Shown here one piece after another: positions 1 through 8,903 of a stretch of 64,000 bases of DNA (the stretch's first letter is position 1; every line of letters begins with the position of its first letter). The notes beneath the pieces were generated by a model that saw only the letters and a program-made list of their open reading frames with translations, was not told the DNA's origin and did not search any database. The stretch is from Pigmentibacter ruber. Lineage in GTDB: Bacteria > Bdellovibrionota_B > Oligoflexia > Silvanigrellales > Silvanigrellaceae. The position numbers and the translations under genes are program-made. The stretch covers positions 427,569 through 491,568 of the forward strand of contig NZ_WSSC01000004.1 in NCBI RefSeq assembly GCF_009792895.1. Reading direction: 5' to 3'.

Positions 1-24
1 TTTGCTTATCTAATAGAGGAATAT

Positions 25-843
25 ATGGAAAATACTGAAAAAAAACAGGCAACTGCAGCAGAAATCGCTCAAATAATTAGCAGTATTTATGCAAAAAACC
101 TTTTTAACGGCAAAGTTGCCTTAGTTACCGGAGCATCAAGGGGAATAGGCAGAGCTATCTCTATTGCTTTGGGAACGTTAGGTGCAAAAGTAATCGTAAA
201 TTACGCTGGCAATGCGGCAGCTGCTGAATCTGTTGTTTCTGAAATAAAGGAATGTAATGGAGTAGCAACTTGTGCGAAGTTTGATGTTGCTGATTTTAAT
301 TTAGTGCTGGAAAGCATAAAAGTTCTTGAAAAAGAACACGGTGGAATAGACATACTAATCAATAATGCTGGTATTTCTAAAGATAACCTCTTTGTTAAAT
401 TTAAAGAAGATGATTGGGATGCTACTTTGAATACAAATCTAAAAGGCTCATTCAATTGTGCACGAGCTGTTGCTATGGGAATGATGCGCAAAAGATCAGG
501 AAAAATCATTAATATCTCTTCAGTTGTAGGCCTTACTGGAAATGCAGGGCAAACAGCATATGCCGCTAGCAAAGCAGGTGTAATAGGGCTAACAAAAGCT
601 CTTGCTTTAGAACTCGCTGGAAGAAATATCCAGATAAATGCATTAGCACCAGGATACTTTACTACCGATATGACAAGTACCCTAGGCTCAGATGTAATAA
701 AGAAAATAGAGGAAAAAATTCCATCAGAAAAGGTGGGTGATCCTATTGAAGTTGCAAAAGCAGTCATTTTTCTAGCTAGTCAAGCATCAAGCTATATAAC
801 TGGCCAAACGCTTGCTGTAGATGGCGGAATGACCATGCACTAG
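25..843 (+). CDS. SDR-family 3-oxoacyl-ACP reductase (FabG-like)
   Basis: Predicted NADPH-dependent reduction of a beta-ketoacyl thioester in fatty acid synthesis, in the cytosol. The 272-residue protein has the glycine-rich cofactor motif TGASRGIG at 35-42, NNAG at 113-116, a catalytic Ser at 165/166 and YAASK at 179-183 (Tyr179, Lys183), and ends in the usual GxxxxVDGG region. It carries about 28 extra residues ahead of the Rossmann fold compared with ordinary FabG. An AGAGGA ribosome site sits just before the ATG. The gene stands alone, facing a minus-strand pair, with no acpP or fabD beside it, so it could be a specialised reductase (for example PhaB-like). The SDR assignment is firm; the FabG role is likely. 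Confidence 0.85.
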   Translation: MENTEKKQATAAEIAQIISSIYAKNLFNGKVALVTGASRGIGRAISIALGTLGAKVIVNYAGNAAAAESVVSEIKECNGVATCAKFDVADFNLVLESIKVLEKEHGGIDILINNAGISKDNLFVKFKEDDWDATLNTNLKGSFNCARAVAMGMMRKRSGKIINISSVVGLTGNAGQTAYAASKAGVIGLTKALALELAGRNIQINALAPGYFTTDMTSTLGSDVIKKIEEKIPSEKVGDPIEVAKAVIFLASQASSYITGQTLAVDGGMTMH

Positions 844-889
844 AATTTCCTAACGGTTAAAACCTGTTTTTCGACTTAAACTTTTTCCA

Positions 890-1342
890 TTATTTTTCAG
901 GTTGGTTGATATTAGGAAAATAGTATTTAACGATAATCAGCAACAATCCTATTGTATTTACAAAAGTGACGGTAAGTAGAGTAATAATAACACTGTCACT
1001 CACTACAATAAATTTTAATGCAGTTAATATGATATGACTTATTAAAATTAAGGCCACAACAAGGTAATAAAAAATAATAATTGTGGTAATTTTCTTTTCT
1101 AATCTTAAACGCGCATTTAACTCTAGTTTTTTCTTTTTTAAGGCCAGTACATCCTGTTCTCGCTCTAAACTTTGTCGAGTTATAACACTCTGTGCACTAT
1201 TAAAGATATCCTGACACTCCGGAGTTACAAAATCTGCCTTTGTAGGATCTAATTCAATATCTTTTAGTTCAGTAGAATCAATTTTATCAGAAAGAGAATG
1301 GGTCTCACCAAAAATACTGGGCTCTAAACGGATACCTATCAA
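890..1342 (-). CDS. Two-TM membrane protein, putative toxin partner of the Panacea protein
   Basis: This 150-residue protein is not a family I recognise. A polar N-terminal half with a charged helix (about 55-84, LALKKKKLELNARLRLEKK) is followed by two hydrophobic segments (about 85-107 and 113-138) and a short polar tail. The start is TTG at 1342, overlapping the upstream Panacea gene's TGA in a TTGA junction, with AAGG about nine bases ahead; there is no internal Met, so the TTG start is well supported. Panacea antitoxins are known to be encoded next to diverse toxins, several of them small membrane proteins. I infer that this is the toxin; that it is a toxin at all is unproven. Confidence 0.6.
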   Translation of the reverse strand: MIGIRLEPSIFGETHSLSDKIDSTELKDIELDPTKADFVTPECQDIFNSAQSVITRQSLEREQDVLALKKKKLELNARLRLEKKITTIIIFYYLVVALILISHIILTALKFIVVSDSVIITLLTVTFVNTIGLLLIIVKYYFPNINQPEK

Positions 1343-1830
1343 GTTCTTTTTACCTTATCTTTAAAATATTCGAAAATTTCTTCATTTGGTATCATTTTAT
1401 TTCTGTAATTTGGATCATAGTTCTTATCCCATGGCGAATCTTTTACATGGGTTAAATAGGAGAGTTTTAATCCATCATACCCTCCAAATTGTTCCCATAT
1501 AAAATTTAAAAGTTCTAATAGATTTTGATCCTTCGAATTGACAGAAGGTTCACAAATTTTAGATTTTCCGGTGGAGTTTTTTACTTCTGTTAACTTTTTT
1601 TTAATGCCATGAGACCCAAAGGGAGATAGATCAAAATATAGTTCGGGAATAACCGGGCCATGTTTCCATGCTTGAAAGGTTTTATCAATAAGTGGAGATT
1701 TATAAATAGCTAGATAAATACCATGGGCGAAATAGAGTAACTTTTGTATTTGCATATGTGAAAGTAATTTGTTTTCACTTTTTGCTTTGTCAATAAAAAA
1801 ATTGGCAACTGCCCTAAAGTTATGAAGCAT
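1339..1830 (-). CDS. Panacea-domain (DUF4065/SocA-like) protein, putative antitoxin
   Basis: A small cytosolic protein of the Panacea family, whose members neutralise unrelated toxins in PanAT toxin-antitoxin modules. The diagnostic stretch is visible near residues 30-66: KLLYFAHGIYLAIY, then a Leu-Ile-Asp segment, then AWKHGPVIPELY. The ATG at 1830 is preferred over an in-frame TTG at 1836 because GAGGG lies seven bases before the ATG but only one base before the TTG. The stop overlaps the start of the two-TM gene, so the two are translationally coupled. A near-perfect palindrome at 1843-1862 covers the likely promoter and could be an autoregulatory operator. Family assignment is strong; the antitoxin role is inferred from the family and context. 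Confidence 0.82.
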   Translation of the reverse strand: MLHNFRAVANFFIDKAKSENKLLSHMQIQKLLYFAHGIYLAIYKSPLIDKTFQAWKHGPVIPELYFDLSPFGSHGIKKKLTEVKNSTGKSKICEPSVNSKDQNLLELLNFIWEQFGGYDGLKLSYLTHVKDSPWDKNYDPNYRNKMIPNEEIFEYFKDKVKRT

Positions 1831-1842
1831 AATCAAACCCTC

Positions 1843-1862
1843 TTATGGTTTATATACCATAA
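1843..1862. promoter_or_regulatory. Palindrome upstream of the Panacea gene, possible operator
   Basis: TTATGGT at 1843-1849 and ACCATAA at 1856-1862 form a perfect 7-bp inverted repeat around a TTATAT centre, 13 bp upstream of the preferred ATG. The AT-rich centre could double as a -10 element. Autorepression is usual for toxin-antitoxin operons, so an operator is a reasonable reading, not a demonstrated one. Confidence 0.4.
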
Positions 1863-1920
1863 AACTACAAATTCATTCAAGATATCTAAAAAATAAATTT
1901 TGTAATTTTGATTTGAAAAT

Positions 1921-3306
1921 TTAATATGTCCGCTGAAGTATTCCTACAAACATAGTATCAGAGTTTTCGAAAGGAGAACCTAACATTTTTTGATCTTTAA
2001 AAATAAAATTAGTATTTTGTTTTAGAAATTTTTCAATTATTTTTTCATTCTCTTCATAAATCCAACTACAAGTGGAATATACAAGGTAACCAGTTTCTCT
2101 TACTCCTAAACTTGCATTTTGTAAAATATTCAACTGTAGTTTACTTAGTTCTTCAATACTATTTTGTGTTATCCTATATTTAGAATCAGGATTTCTTCGC
2201 CAAGTTCCAGAAGAGGAACAAGGGGCATCGACTAATACCCAGTCAAATCCATTTTTATTTTCAATTTCTTTTGCAAATTTAGGAAGTGTGTTACCTTCCC
2301 ACTTGATACAACGAATATTAAAAAAACCGCTTTTTTTTGCTCTCTTTTTTAACTCTTCTAACTTATATTCTCTAATATCAGAGGCATATATCACACCTTT
2401 ATTGTTTAAATAACTAGCAATTTGTTGTGTTTTACCTCCACCACCAGCACAAGAATCCCAAACAAATTGTCCATTTTTAACTTGAATATTTTGGCCAATT
2501 TGCTGGCTTGCAAGATCTTGAATTTCAAATAATCCATTTCTAAAAGACTTTAATGCAAACACTCCACCTTTAACTTCCTGAAGCATAATAATACCTGGCT
2601 GATGGATTGATGCTTTGTAACCTTCTTGTCGTAATTCATTTAAAACATTTTCTGTTTCAGAAGGATTATTTAATCTAATCCACATAGGAGGTCTTGATTC
2701 TAAAGATTGAAATAAAATATTTTGTTTTTCAGCATTCCAATTTGAATAATTAAATCTATTATTAAAATGTTCATAATAATATAAGGGAACACTATAAAAA
2801 ATCATTTTAGATTCTAAATTATTATTATTTTCAAGACTGTTGATTAAGGAATTATAAATTTTTTTTTCTTCAGTATATAAATCTTCTGGAATTTTAAAAC
2901 TAGTATTATCAGGAACTTCTTTGGCTGAAAAATAACGAAACCTTATCCACAAGAAAAAACTTTCAGTATTAATAGTGGAAAAAGCTTTTATTATATTAAC
3001 ATCTTGCGAATACCTTTCTTTAAAATATGAAAGAAAATCTTTCATTTCTAAAGAACTATTTTTTTTTATATTTTTAGAATATTCTTCTGCAAATAATGCA
3101 AAATAACCATAACGAATAGCGGCAAATATTCCTTCACTATACCAACGCCTATCTTTACTTCCATACTTTGAATTCTTTGCAAATTCTTGTGACAACCATC
3201 TATCAATTTGTGGTAAAGAGTCTTGATTGACAATGTTATTCCATAATTTATATAAATGTCCCCAACGCCCTTCAAAATTTTTAGTGCTAGACATTTCAGA
3301 ACTCAT
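1921..3306 (-). CDS. RsmB/NOP-family rRNA (cytosine-C5) methyltransferase
   Basis: A SAM-dependent RNA m5C methyltransferase, most likely acting on 16S rRNA. In the 461-residue protein the C-terminal half has all family motifs: SAM motif I DSCAGGGGKT (about 284-293), DAPCSSSGTWRRNP (360-373, Cys363) and the nucleophile region STCS (411-414, Cys413). The N-terminal 150 residues are helical and the 165-280 part resembles the PUA/RRM-like substrate region; I do not see a clear NusB domain, so the exact target (C967 or C1407 type) stays open. AGAGGA precedes the ATG at 3306. It lies two bases downstream of der, so the two are one operon. The 138-bp gap before pcnB on the other side of der is their divergent control region. 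Confidence 0.88.
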   Translation of the reverse strand: MSSEMSSTKNFEGRWGHLYKLWNNIVNQDSLPQIDRWLSQEFAKNSKYGSKDRRWYSEGIFAAIRYGYFALFAEEYSKNIKKNSSLEMKDFLSYFKERYSQDVNIIKAFSTINTESFFLWIRFRYFSAKEVPDNTSFKIPEDLYTEEKKIYNSLINSLENNNNLESKMIFYSVPLYYYEHFNNRFNYSNWNAEKQNILFQSLESRPPMWIRLNNPSETENVLNELRQEGYKASIHQPGIIMLQEVKGGVFALKSFRNGLFEIQDLASQQIGQNIQVKNGQFVWDSCAGGGGKTQQIASYLNNKGVIYASDIREYKLEELKKRAKKSGFFNIRCIKWEGNTLPKFAKEIENKNGFDWVLVDAPCSSSGTWRRNPDSKYRITQNSIEELSKLQLNILQNASLGVRETGYLVYSTCSWIYEENEKIIEKFLKQNTNFIFKDQKMLGSPFENSDTMFVGILQRTY

Positions 3307-3308
3307 TC

Positions 3309-4814
3309 TTATTCCTCTAAATCATCATCAAAAAATTCTATTTCAGAACCATCTAAAGATTTCATATCATCATTTGTTAAAGATCTTATATCATCATCAT
3401 AGTTACGATCTTTTAAGAAACGAGCTCCTTTATTTGTTTTAACACGTTCCCCTTTTTCATCTAGTGGAGAACGAGATCTTTCCCTAAATATTATTGATAT
3501 TGGAATATTTTTATAGCCAAATGCTTCTCTAAAAGCATTTTCAAAGTATCTCTTATAACTAAAATGTAAATCTTGTGGGTGTGAACAGAAAATAATAAAT
3601 CTCGGTGGTAAAGTACCAACTTGAGTTGCATAAAAGAATTTAATTCTTTTTGATTTATTTTTTACCATAGGTGGTGTGTGTTTTAATAAAACTTCTTTTA
3701 GTACGTTATTAACTTGGGAAGTTGAATTTCTTTTATTACTTTGATCATATAAATCTAAACATAGTGGTATTAATTTACTAACTCTTAAATTTTCGAGAGC
3801 ACTAACAAATACTACTGGTGCATACCTTAAATATCTTAAATCTAAGTGCAATTTTTCAGTAAAATCATTTACAGTCTTTGAATTTTTATCTTTAATAAGA
3901 TCCCATTTATTTACAACAATTAAAATTGGTTTACGCAATTCAAAAGCATAACCCGCAACTCGAGCGTCACCATCAGTCGCTCCATCTTCTGCATTAATCA
4001 CTAAGACAGAAACATCAGATTCTTCCAAACAAGAAACACTTCTAAAAGCCGAAAAACGTTCCAATTTATCTGCCATTCGACTTTTGCGGCGAATACCTGC
4101 TGTATCAATAACTTGTAATTCTCTGCCATGGTACTTTAAAAAAGCATCTACCGTATCCCGCGTGGTACCAGGCCTATCATCAACAATAGAACGAGTTTCA
4201 CCAACAAGTCTGTTTAAAATTGAAGATTTACCCACATTTGGGCGGCCTATAATAGACAGTTTTATAGGAGGATTCTCAGAGTCATTTTCTTTAATTTTAC
4301 TAGAATTTGCAAAGATTTCTGTAGCAGCATCTAGTAATTGCCCCATTCCTCTATTATGTTCCGCACTTACAGGAAAAATTTTAGAAACACCTAATTTTCT
4401 AAATTCTTCAATAAAAATATCGTCCTTAGGTAAATCACATTTGTTTACACAAACAATAAAGTTTTTTTCTGATTTTCGCAGTCTTCTGATAAGTTCAGAG
4501 TCAACGGGATGAATTCCTTCACGTCCATCAACAACAAAAATAACTGTTTCAGCTTCTTCGATAGCCAGTTCTGCTTGTTCAACCAATTGTATTTTAATGT
4601 TATCTTTTGATGTTGGTTCAAAACCACCCGTATCACAAAGATAAAAAAGCTCTCCATTGTGTTCGGCTCTGCCAAAAATGCGATCACGGGTAACCCCTGG
4701 CTCATTGTGCACTAAGCTTTTCCGCTCACGTATAATACGGTTAAATAAGGAACTTTTTCCTACATTAGGGCGTCCTACCAAAGCTACAAGACGGGTATAT
4801 GTTCTTAAAGTCAT
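3309..4814 (-). CDS. der: Ribosome biogenesis GTPase Der (EngA)
   Basis: The double-GTPase needed for 50S subunit assembly. Two complete G domains are visible: GRPNVGKS at 14-21 with DTGG at 61-64 and NKCD at 124-127, then GRPNVGKS at 190-197 with DTAG at 237-240 and NKWD at 302-305, followed by the KH-like C-terminal domain that binds rRNA. The 501-residue length is normal apart from a strongly acidic tail (the last ~15 residues include EFFDDDLEE) that is longer than in common homologues. It is the first gene of the der-rsmB-like pair and is divergent from pcnB. Assignment is firm. Confidence 0.96.
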   Translation of the reverse strand: MTLRTYTRLVALVGRPNVGKSSLFNRIIRERKSLVHNEPGVTRDRIFGRAEHNGELFYLCDTGGFEPTSKDNIKIQLVEQAELAIEEAETVIFVVDGREGIHPVDSELIRRLRKSEKNFIVCVNKCDLPKDDIFIEEFRKLGVSKIFPVSAEHNRGMGQLLDAATEIFANSSKIKENDSENPPIKLSIIGRPNVGKSSILNRLVGETRSIVDDRPGTTRDTVDAFLKYHGRELQVIDTAGIRRKSRMADKLERFSAFRSVSCLEESDVSVLVINAEDGATDGDARVAGYAFELRKPILIVVNKWDLIKDKNSKTVNDFTEKLHLDLRYLRYAPVVFVSALENLRVSKLIPLCLDLYDQSNKRNSTSQVNNVLKEVLLKHTPPMVKNKSKRIKFFYATQVGTLPPRFIIFCSHPQDLHFSYKRYFENAFREAFGYKNIPISIIFRERSRSPLDEKGERVKTNKGARFLKDRNYDDDIRSLTNDDMKSLDGSEIEFFDDDLEE

Positions 4815-4909
4815 TTTTGAATGGTCCTGTTTCTATCTTTTAAAATATGCTAAATGCTATTCTAGATGCCGTGATCCTTAAATAATCGTTGAGGCTAAAA
4901 AGGGCTAAT

Positions 4910-4925
4910 CTATGAGGCATCATAG
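4910..4925. promoter_or_regulatory. Short inverted repeat in the der/pcnB divergent region
   Basis: CTATGA at 4910-4915 and TCATAG at 4920-4925 pair perfectly around GGCA, 27 bp before the pcnB-like GTG start. It may be an operator or a chance hairpin; no known box fits it. Confidence 0.2.
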
Positions 4926-4952
4926 CCAATCAACCTGCATAACGGAAAATTT

Positions 4953-6320
4953 GTGAAACATAAAGTGCTTTTTAAAAATAAGGAGTTTTCTCCATACTCA
5001 AATGTCCGCAAATCAAGAATATTTGTATCTGCTAAACAGATTTGTTCTATTCTCCAAAAAAACGGGTATGAGGCTTATATTGTTGGAGGAGCTGTTAGAG
5101 ACCTCGTCATTAAACCAAATTCAATCCCCAAAGATCTTGATATTGCTACTTCAGCACTTCCAGCAGAAATTAAACAACTTTTTGAGAATAGCAGGTTTGT
5201 TGGCGAATCCTTTGGAGTTTGTCTTGTCCAACATAACGATATTTCCTTTGAAGTAACTACCTTTCGAAAGGAAGGTGAATATTTAGATAGGAGAAGACCC
5301 TCAAATGTAACAAAAGGGACATTTGAAGAGGACGCAAACAGAAGAGATTTTACAATTAATTGTTTGTACTTTGATCCCATAAAAAATAAAATTATTGATC
5401 CTCATCATGGATTGCATGATATAAAGCAGAAAGTAATTAAATGTGTTGGTGATGCCGATAGTCGTCTGCATGAAGATGCATTAAGAATTATTAGAATGTG
5501 TAGATTTGCAGCAAATTTACACTTTGAAATATCTGATGAATGCGTTCTTGCTGGGAAACGAAAGTCAGATGGAATCTATTTACTGAGTAAAGAAAGAATA
5601 TTACTTGAGTTTGAAAAAATAAAACTTGGTCGTTTTTTCTTTTTCTTTGAAAATATAAACAAAATATTGGATATTAGCTTAGTATTTTTCCCCAAGTATA
5701 TAAAGGACTCTTCAAATTCAAATAAAAGCATAATAAAAAACATAATTAATACAGGTAAAATAAAAATTGATACTCCATATCCTTTTTTTAATTTTTTAAA
5801 AACTTTCCTTTATATTAATGAAATTAATATAAAAAATTATGAATTAATGCTCCACCATTTTGACCAATGGCCATTAAAAACAGAAGATAAAAAGATTTGT
5901 TCCTTATTTCTGAAAGCAATCCATTTAAAAGATCACATTCCAAGCGAAACAGAAATTGAAATAACAGATTTTATATTTTTTGAAATTTTAGTTAGCTTAC
6001 ATAATATTTCACAATGTTTAGCTTATGGTATATTTATCAATTTATCAGTTTTTATTAAAGATCCTTTATTAAAAGAAACTCTTTACAAAATGATCGAATA
6101 TACTAGTCAAAATAAAACACCAAGTATTAATTCTACGGAAGTTGTTAAACAAGTGAAAAATTTTTCTTTTGAAAAAAAATATATATCCGCTGTTATTAAG
6201 TATTTACAGTATATATATTTAAAAAAAGGAATTATGCCAAAAATTCAAAGTATATTACAATTTAAAAGTCAATTTTTTATGGAATATTTTGAAATTTCAA
6301 CCCTTCTAAATAAAAAGTAA
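4953..6320 (+). CDS. CCA-adding enzyme / poly(A) polymerase family protein (PcnB or Cca)
   Basis: A class II nucleotidyltransferase that either adds CCA to tRNA or polyadenylates RNA. Visible are the GG motif (IVGGAVRDL, 43-51), the metal-binding DLD at 61-63, the flexible-loop region with RRDFTIN at 130-136, a DP-HGL-DI segment (about 149-157) and HEDALRIIRMCRF in the RNA-binding start of the helical domain. PcnB and Cca cannot be separated safely by eye, since both share these motifs; both tRNA genes seen in this window encode their own CCA, which makes a PcnB role plausible. The start is GTG with only a weak GGA-type ribosome site. trmJ follows after three bases. The C-terminal half is AT-rich and poorly conserved in appearance. 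Confidence 0.83.
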   Translation: MKHKVLFKNKEFSPYSNVRKSRIFVSAKQICSILQKNGYEAYIVGGAVRDLVIKPNSIPKDLDIATSALPAEIKQLFENSRFVGESFGVCLVQHNDISFEVTTFRKEGEYLDRRRPSNVTKGTFEEDANRRDFTINCLYFDPIKNKIIDPHHGLHDIKQKVIKCVGDADSRLHEDALRIIRMCRFAANLHFEISDECVLAGKRKSDGIYLLSKERILLEFEKIKLGRFFFFFENINKILDISLVFFPKYIKDSSNSNKSIIKNIINTGKIKIDTPYPFFNFLKTFLYINEINIKNYELMLHHFDQWPLKTEDKKICSLFLKAIHLKDHIPSETEIEITDFIFFEILVSLHNISQCLAYGIFINLSVFIKDPLLKETLYKMIEYTSQNKTPSINSTEVVKQVKNFSFEKKYISAVIKYLQYIYLKKGIMPKIQSILQFKSQFFMEYFEISTLLNKK

Positions 6321-6323
6321 AGC

Positions 6324-7067
6324 ATGAGTCAGAAAAGCATTTGTATCATTTTAGTTTGTCCAGAACATCCCAGAAATATTGGTGCTGTGGCTAGAGCAAT
6401 GAATAATATGGGGGTATCAGAATTAAGATTAGTCAATCCCTGTGAATATTTACAGCATGGTCATGATAGCGCCATGTCTCTTGCAATGCATTCTCATGAA
6501 ATACTTTTAAATGCAAAAGTATATAAATCCCTTCAAGAAGCCGTTTCTGATAAAAATTTTATTATTGGAACTACAAATAGAATTAGGGGACATCATAAAT
6601 ATCTTCACTCTGCCTGGACATTAAAAAATCTTTTAGAAACTAGTAATGATTACACTTTTGTTTTCGGTAGAGAATCTTCGGGTTTAACAAATTCTGAAAT
6701 TGACTTATGCAATCATATTCTTACCATTCCAACTTTTGGATCTTCACAGTCTTTAAATCTGGCTCAGGCCGTTATGATTATACTTTATGAAGTGAGTAAG
6801 TTTCTTTATTCAGATGGAAATAGTAATCCATCAAATTTGAGATATAAAACATTAGCAAAGTCAGAACATGTTGAAATATTAAAAGATAATATAATGAATT
6901 TTTTACAAAAAATAAACTATATTAAAAATGGAAATGATAAAAAAAGAAAAAGCGTTTTTTCTAAATTAGTAGCTGAAAAAAAATTAACAACTAAAGAAGT
7001 AAATATTATTCAAGGAATTATTCATAAAGCTGAAATTAAAATAGACTCTTTAATCAATAGAGGGTAA
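6324..7067 (+). CDS. trmJ: tRNA (cytidine/uridine-2'-O-)-methyltransferase, TrmJ type
   Basis: A SPOUT-class (SpoU family) RNA ribose methyltransferase; TrmJ modifies position 32 of tRNAs. The three SpoU motifs are clear: PRNIGAVARA at 16-25 (Asn and Arg), FGRESSGLTNSE at 114-125 and PTFGSSQSLNLAQAV at 136-150, forming the trefoil-knot SAM site. The 247-residue length with a ~90-residue basic C-terminal extension fits TrmJ rather than TrmL. It starts three bases after the pcnB-like gene and its last 18 bases overlap the convergent propeller gene. It could be another SpoU methyltransferase, but TrmJ is the best match. Confidence 0.88.
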   Translation: MSQKSICIILVCPEHPRNIGAVARAMNNMGVSELRLVNPCEYLQHGHDSAMSLAMHSHEILLNAKVYKSLQEAVSDKNFIIGTTNRIRGHHKYLHSAWTLKNLLETSNDYTFVFGRESSGLTNSEIDLCNHILTIPTFGSSQSLNLAQAVMIILYEVSKFLYSDGNSNPSNLRYKTLAKSEHVEILKDNIMNFLQKINYIKNGNDKKRKSVFSKLVAEKKLTTKEVNIIQGIIHKAEIKIDSLINRG

Positions 7068-8180
7068 AAGATCATATTTTTTCTTAAAAGCATATATTTT
7101 ATGATCAAAACCACTTACATAAAAAGCATCATTTTCTCCGGTTAAAATATTTGAATAGATTGGCCCTCCTATTTTATAATTCCAGATTAATTTCCCTTCA
7201 GGGGAAATTTCATAAACTTTGTAATCAAAAGATCCTATTAAAATGTTCCCAAATCTATTTATCTGAGGTTTTGAATAAACTGTTCCACCACACTCAAAAT
7301 CCCATTTTTTTGTTCCATCTGGATTCATAGCATATAACTTATGATCATATGAACCAATATAAATTGTTCCATTTTGGTCAACTTTAGGGCTAGAATAAAT
7401 CATTCTTCCAGTTTTATATTGCCATTTTTTTGTTCCATTAGGATTTAAAGCATAAATATTAGAATCATATGATCCAAAATAAATTGTTCCATCTTTTGCA
7501 AAGTCAGGTGATGAATAAACAAATCCTTCTGTCTCAAATTCCCAATTCTTAACCCCATTTTTGTTAATTGAATATAACTTATTATCATTAGAGCCAATAT
7601 AAATATTTCCCAATTTATCTATACTTGGACTAGCTGAATAAATGGGTGCATTTGTTTTAAATTCCCATTTTTTAATACCATTATCACTAACTGCATAAAG
7701 GTTTCCATCATTAGAACCAACATAAACGGTACCATATTGATCAACTATTGGACTGGAGTATATATCGCCATTTGTTAAAAATTCCCATTTCTTTTTACCG
7801 TTAGGATAAATAGCATATAATTTTTTATCCGTTGAACCAAAATAAATAATACCATTTTTATCGACAAAAGGAGAAGAGTATATAGCTCCTTCAGTATAAA
7901 AATTCCATAAAATGCTACCTTTATTGTCAAATGCATAAAGCTTTTGATCAAAAGATCCTACATACATGTTTCCATTGAATGACTTGGCAATACTTGAATA
8001 TAAAATTGATCCAGTAATTATATTCCAATCATAAATCATTTTAAAAGGAACATTTCTATTTTTTGTTCTTAGAAATCTTTCAAAGTTATTTGTATTATAT
8101 GCCGCAACAGATTTCTTAATAAATACTGAATTTATAGCCACAGAAAATAATAAAATTTTAGTTAAACTGAATTTATACAT
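7050..8180 (-). CDS. Secreted PQQ-type beta-propeller repeat protein (eight 40-residue repeats)
   Basis: An exported protein with a basic N-terminus, hydrophobic core and a likely cleavage after SVAA (about residue 27). From residue 48 onward it consists of eight repeats of about 40 residues with the pattern IYSSP-(V/I)D-NG-IY-GS-D-KLYA-NG-KKW-F, so the whole mature protein is predicted to fold as one eight-bladed propeller. This is the PQQ-like repeat of outer-membrane-assembly BamB and alcohol dehydrogenases, but no PQQ or enzyme residues are evident and bamA is not adjacent. A good AGAGGTG ribosome site precedes the ATG. It stands alone, convergent with trmJ. A binding or scaffold role is likely; the substrate is unknown. 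Confidence 0.82.
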   Translation of the reverse strand: MYKFSLTKILLFSVAINSVFIKKSVAAYNTNNFERFLRTKNRNVPFKMIYDWNIITGSILYSSIAKSFNGNMYVGSFDQKLYAFDNKGSILWNFYTEGAIYSSPFVDKNGIIYFGSTDKKLYAIYPNGKKKWEFLTNGDIYSSPIVDQYGTVYVGSNDGNLYAVSDNGIKKWEFKTNAPIYSASPSIDKLGNIYIGSNDNKLYSINKNGVKNWEFETEGFVYSSPDFAKDGTIYFGSYDSNIYALNPNGTKKWQYKTGRMIYSSPKVDQNGTIYIGSYDHKLYAMNPDGTKKWDFECGGTVYSKPQINRFGNILIGSFDYKVYEISPEGKLIWNYKIGGPIYSNILTGENDAFYVSGFDHKIYAFKKKYDLLPSID

Positions 8181-8678
8181 TGAAACACCTCTTCTATTAT
8201 AATCAACAATCTTATTTGAATATCATAAAATCAACAGTATTTACAGAAGGAAGAGAAAAATATAATAAGATAATTATTGGTAAGTTATTAAAAATCAATT
8301 CTATAATTTTTCGATGAATATTAATTTTTAGTAACTTATATTAAAAATAATAGTACTTTATTATTAAATAAAGTACCTAAATATATTTACACCATAAAAA
8401 TTCAATAAAAATATTTTTAATATTTATACAAATCTACTAGTTTAAAAAATTAAACTCCTAAAATTACTTGTTTTATATGAATTATTAATTGAATATTATA
8501 TAACCAAACGATAGCTATTATTGCTTGGTCGCAATCTCCAAATATTATGATATATGAATGAAAAATATTGAATATTATCAAAATTTAATTTTCCAATATA
8601 AAGCATAATATATCCTTTGATATAAACTAGAGTAACTAAATGCCAAATACTTTAAAAAAATTTGTTTTTGAATAGGTT
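8181..8678. other. AT-rich stretch without a recognisable gene
   Basis: About 500 bases between the propeller gene and a small minus-strand ORF. It has stops in all frames and holds the propeller gene's promoter region at its left end. The only structure I see is an imperfect palindrome at about 8501-8527 (ACCAA...TTGGT arms). Confidence 0.5.
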
Positions 8679-8891
8679 TCATAGGAAATTTTTCTGAATT
8701 ATTATAAGATATTTGGAATTTATTAAAATTGCTTTTCCATTATATTTTCTATATGGTATTAAAAAAAGTGAGTAAATAGATGATTCTGTTTTAGTTATAA
8801 CACTTAGTTTATATTCTTTCGCACTTTTTCTATACATTTCAATAATTTTATCATCAAAACTTTCTAATTTAGCAGTAGTTACACAAGCCAT
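8679..8891 (-). CDS. Small hypothetical protein, possibly a gene remnant
   Basis: A 70-residue frame with an ATG at 8891 and a good AAGGAAG ribosome site seven bases before it. I recognise no domain; the protein is mixed charged/hydrophobic, has no signal peptide and contains one Cys. It lies directly downstream of the decayed gene at 8904-9315, 12 bases from that gene's last stop, so it was probably the third gene of a toxin-led operon and may itself be truncated. An immunity or accessory role would be speculation. Confidence 0.4.
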   Translation of the reverse strand: MACVTTAKLESFDDKIIEMYRKSAKEYKLSVITKTESSIYSLFLIPYRKYNGKAILINSKYLIIIQKNFL

Positions 8892-8903
8892 AAACTAACT
8901 TCC

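Noticed and set aside
201..767. Long open frame antisense to the FabG-like gene
   Set aside because: Its length follows from the codon bias of the sense gene; no ribosome site and no protein-like motifs.
8501..8527. Imperfect palindrome with ACCAA/TTGGT arms as an attachment or transposon end
   Set aside because: A single copy, no partner end, no integrase or transposase in the region, and many mismatches.
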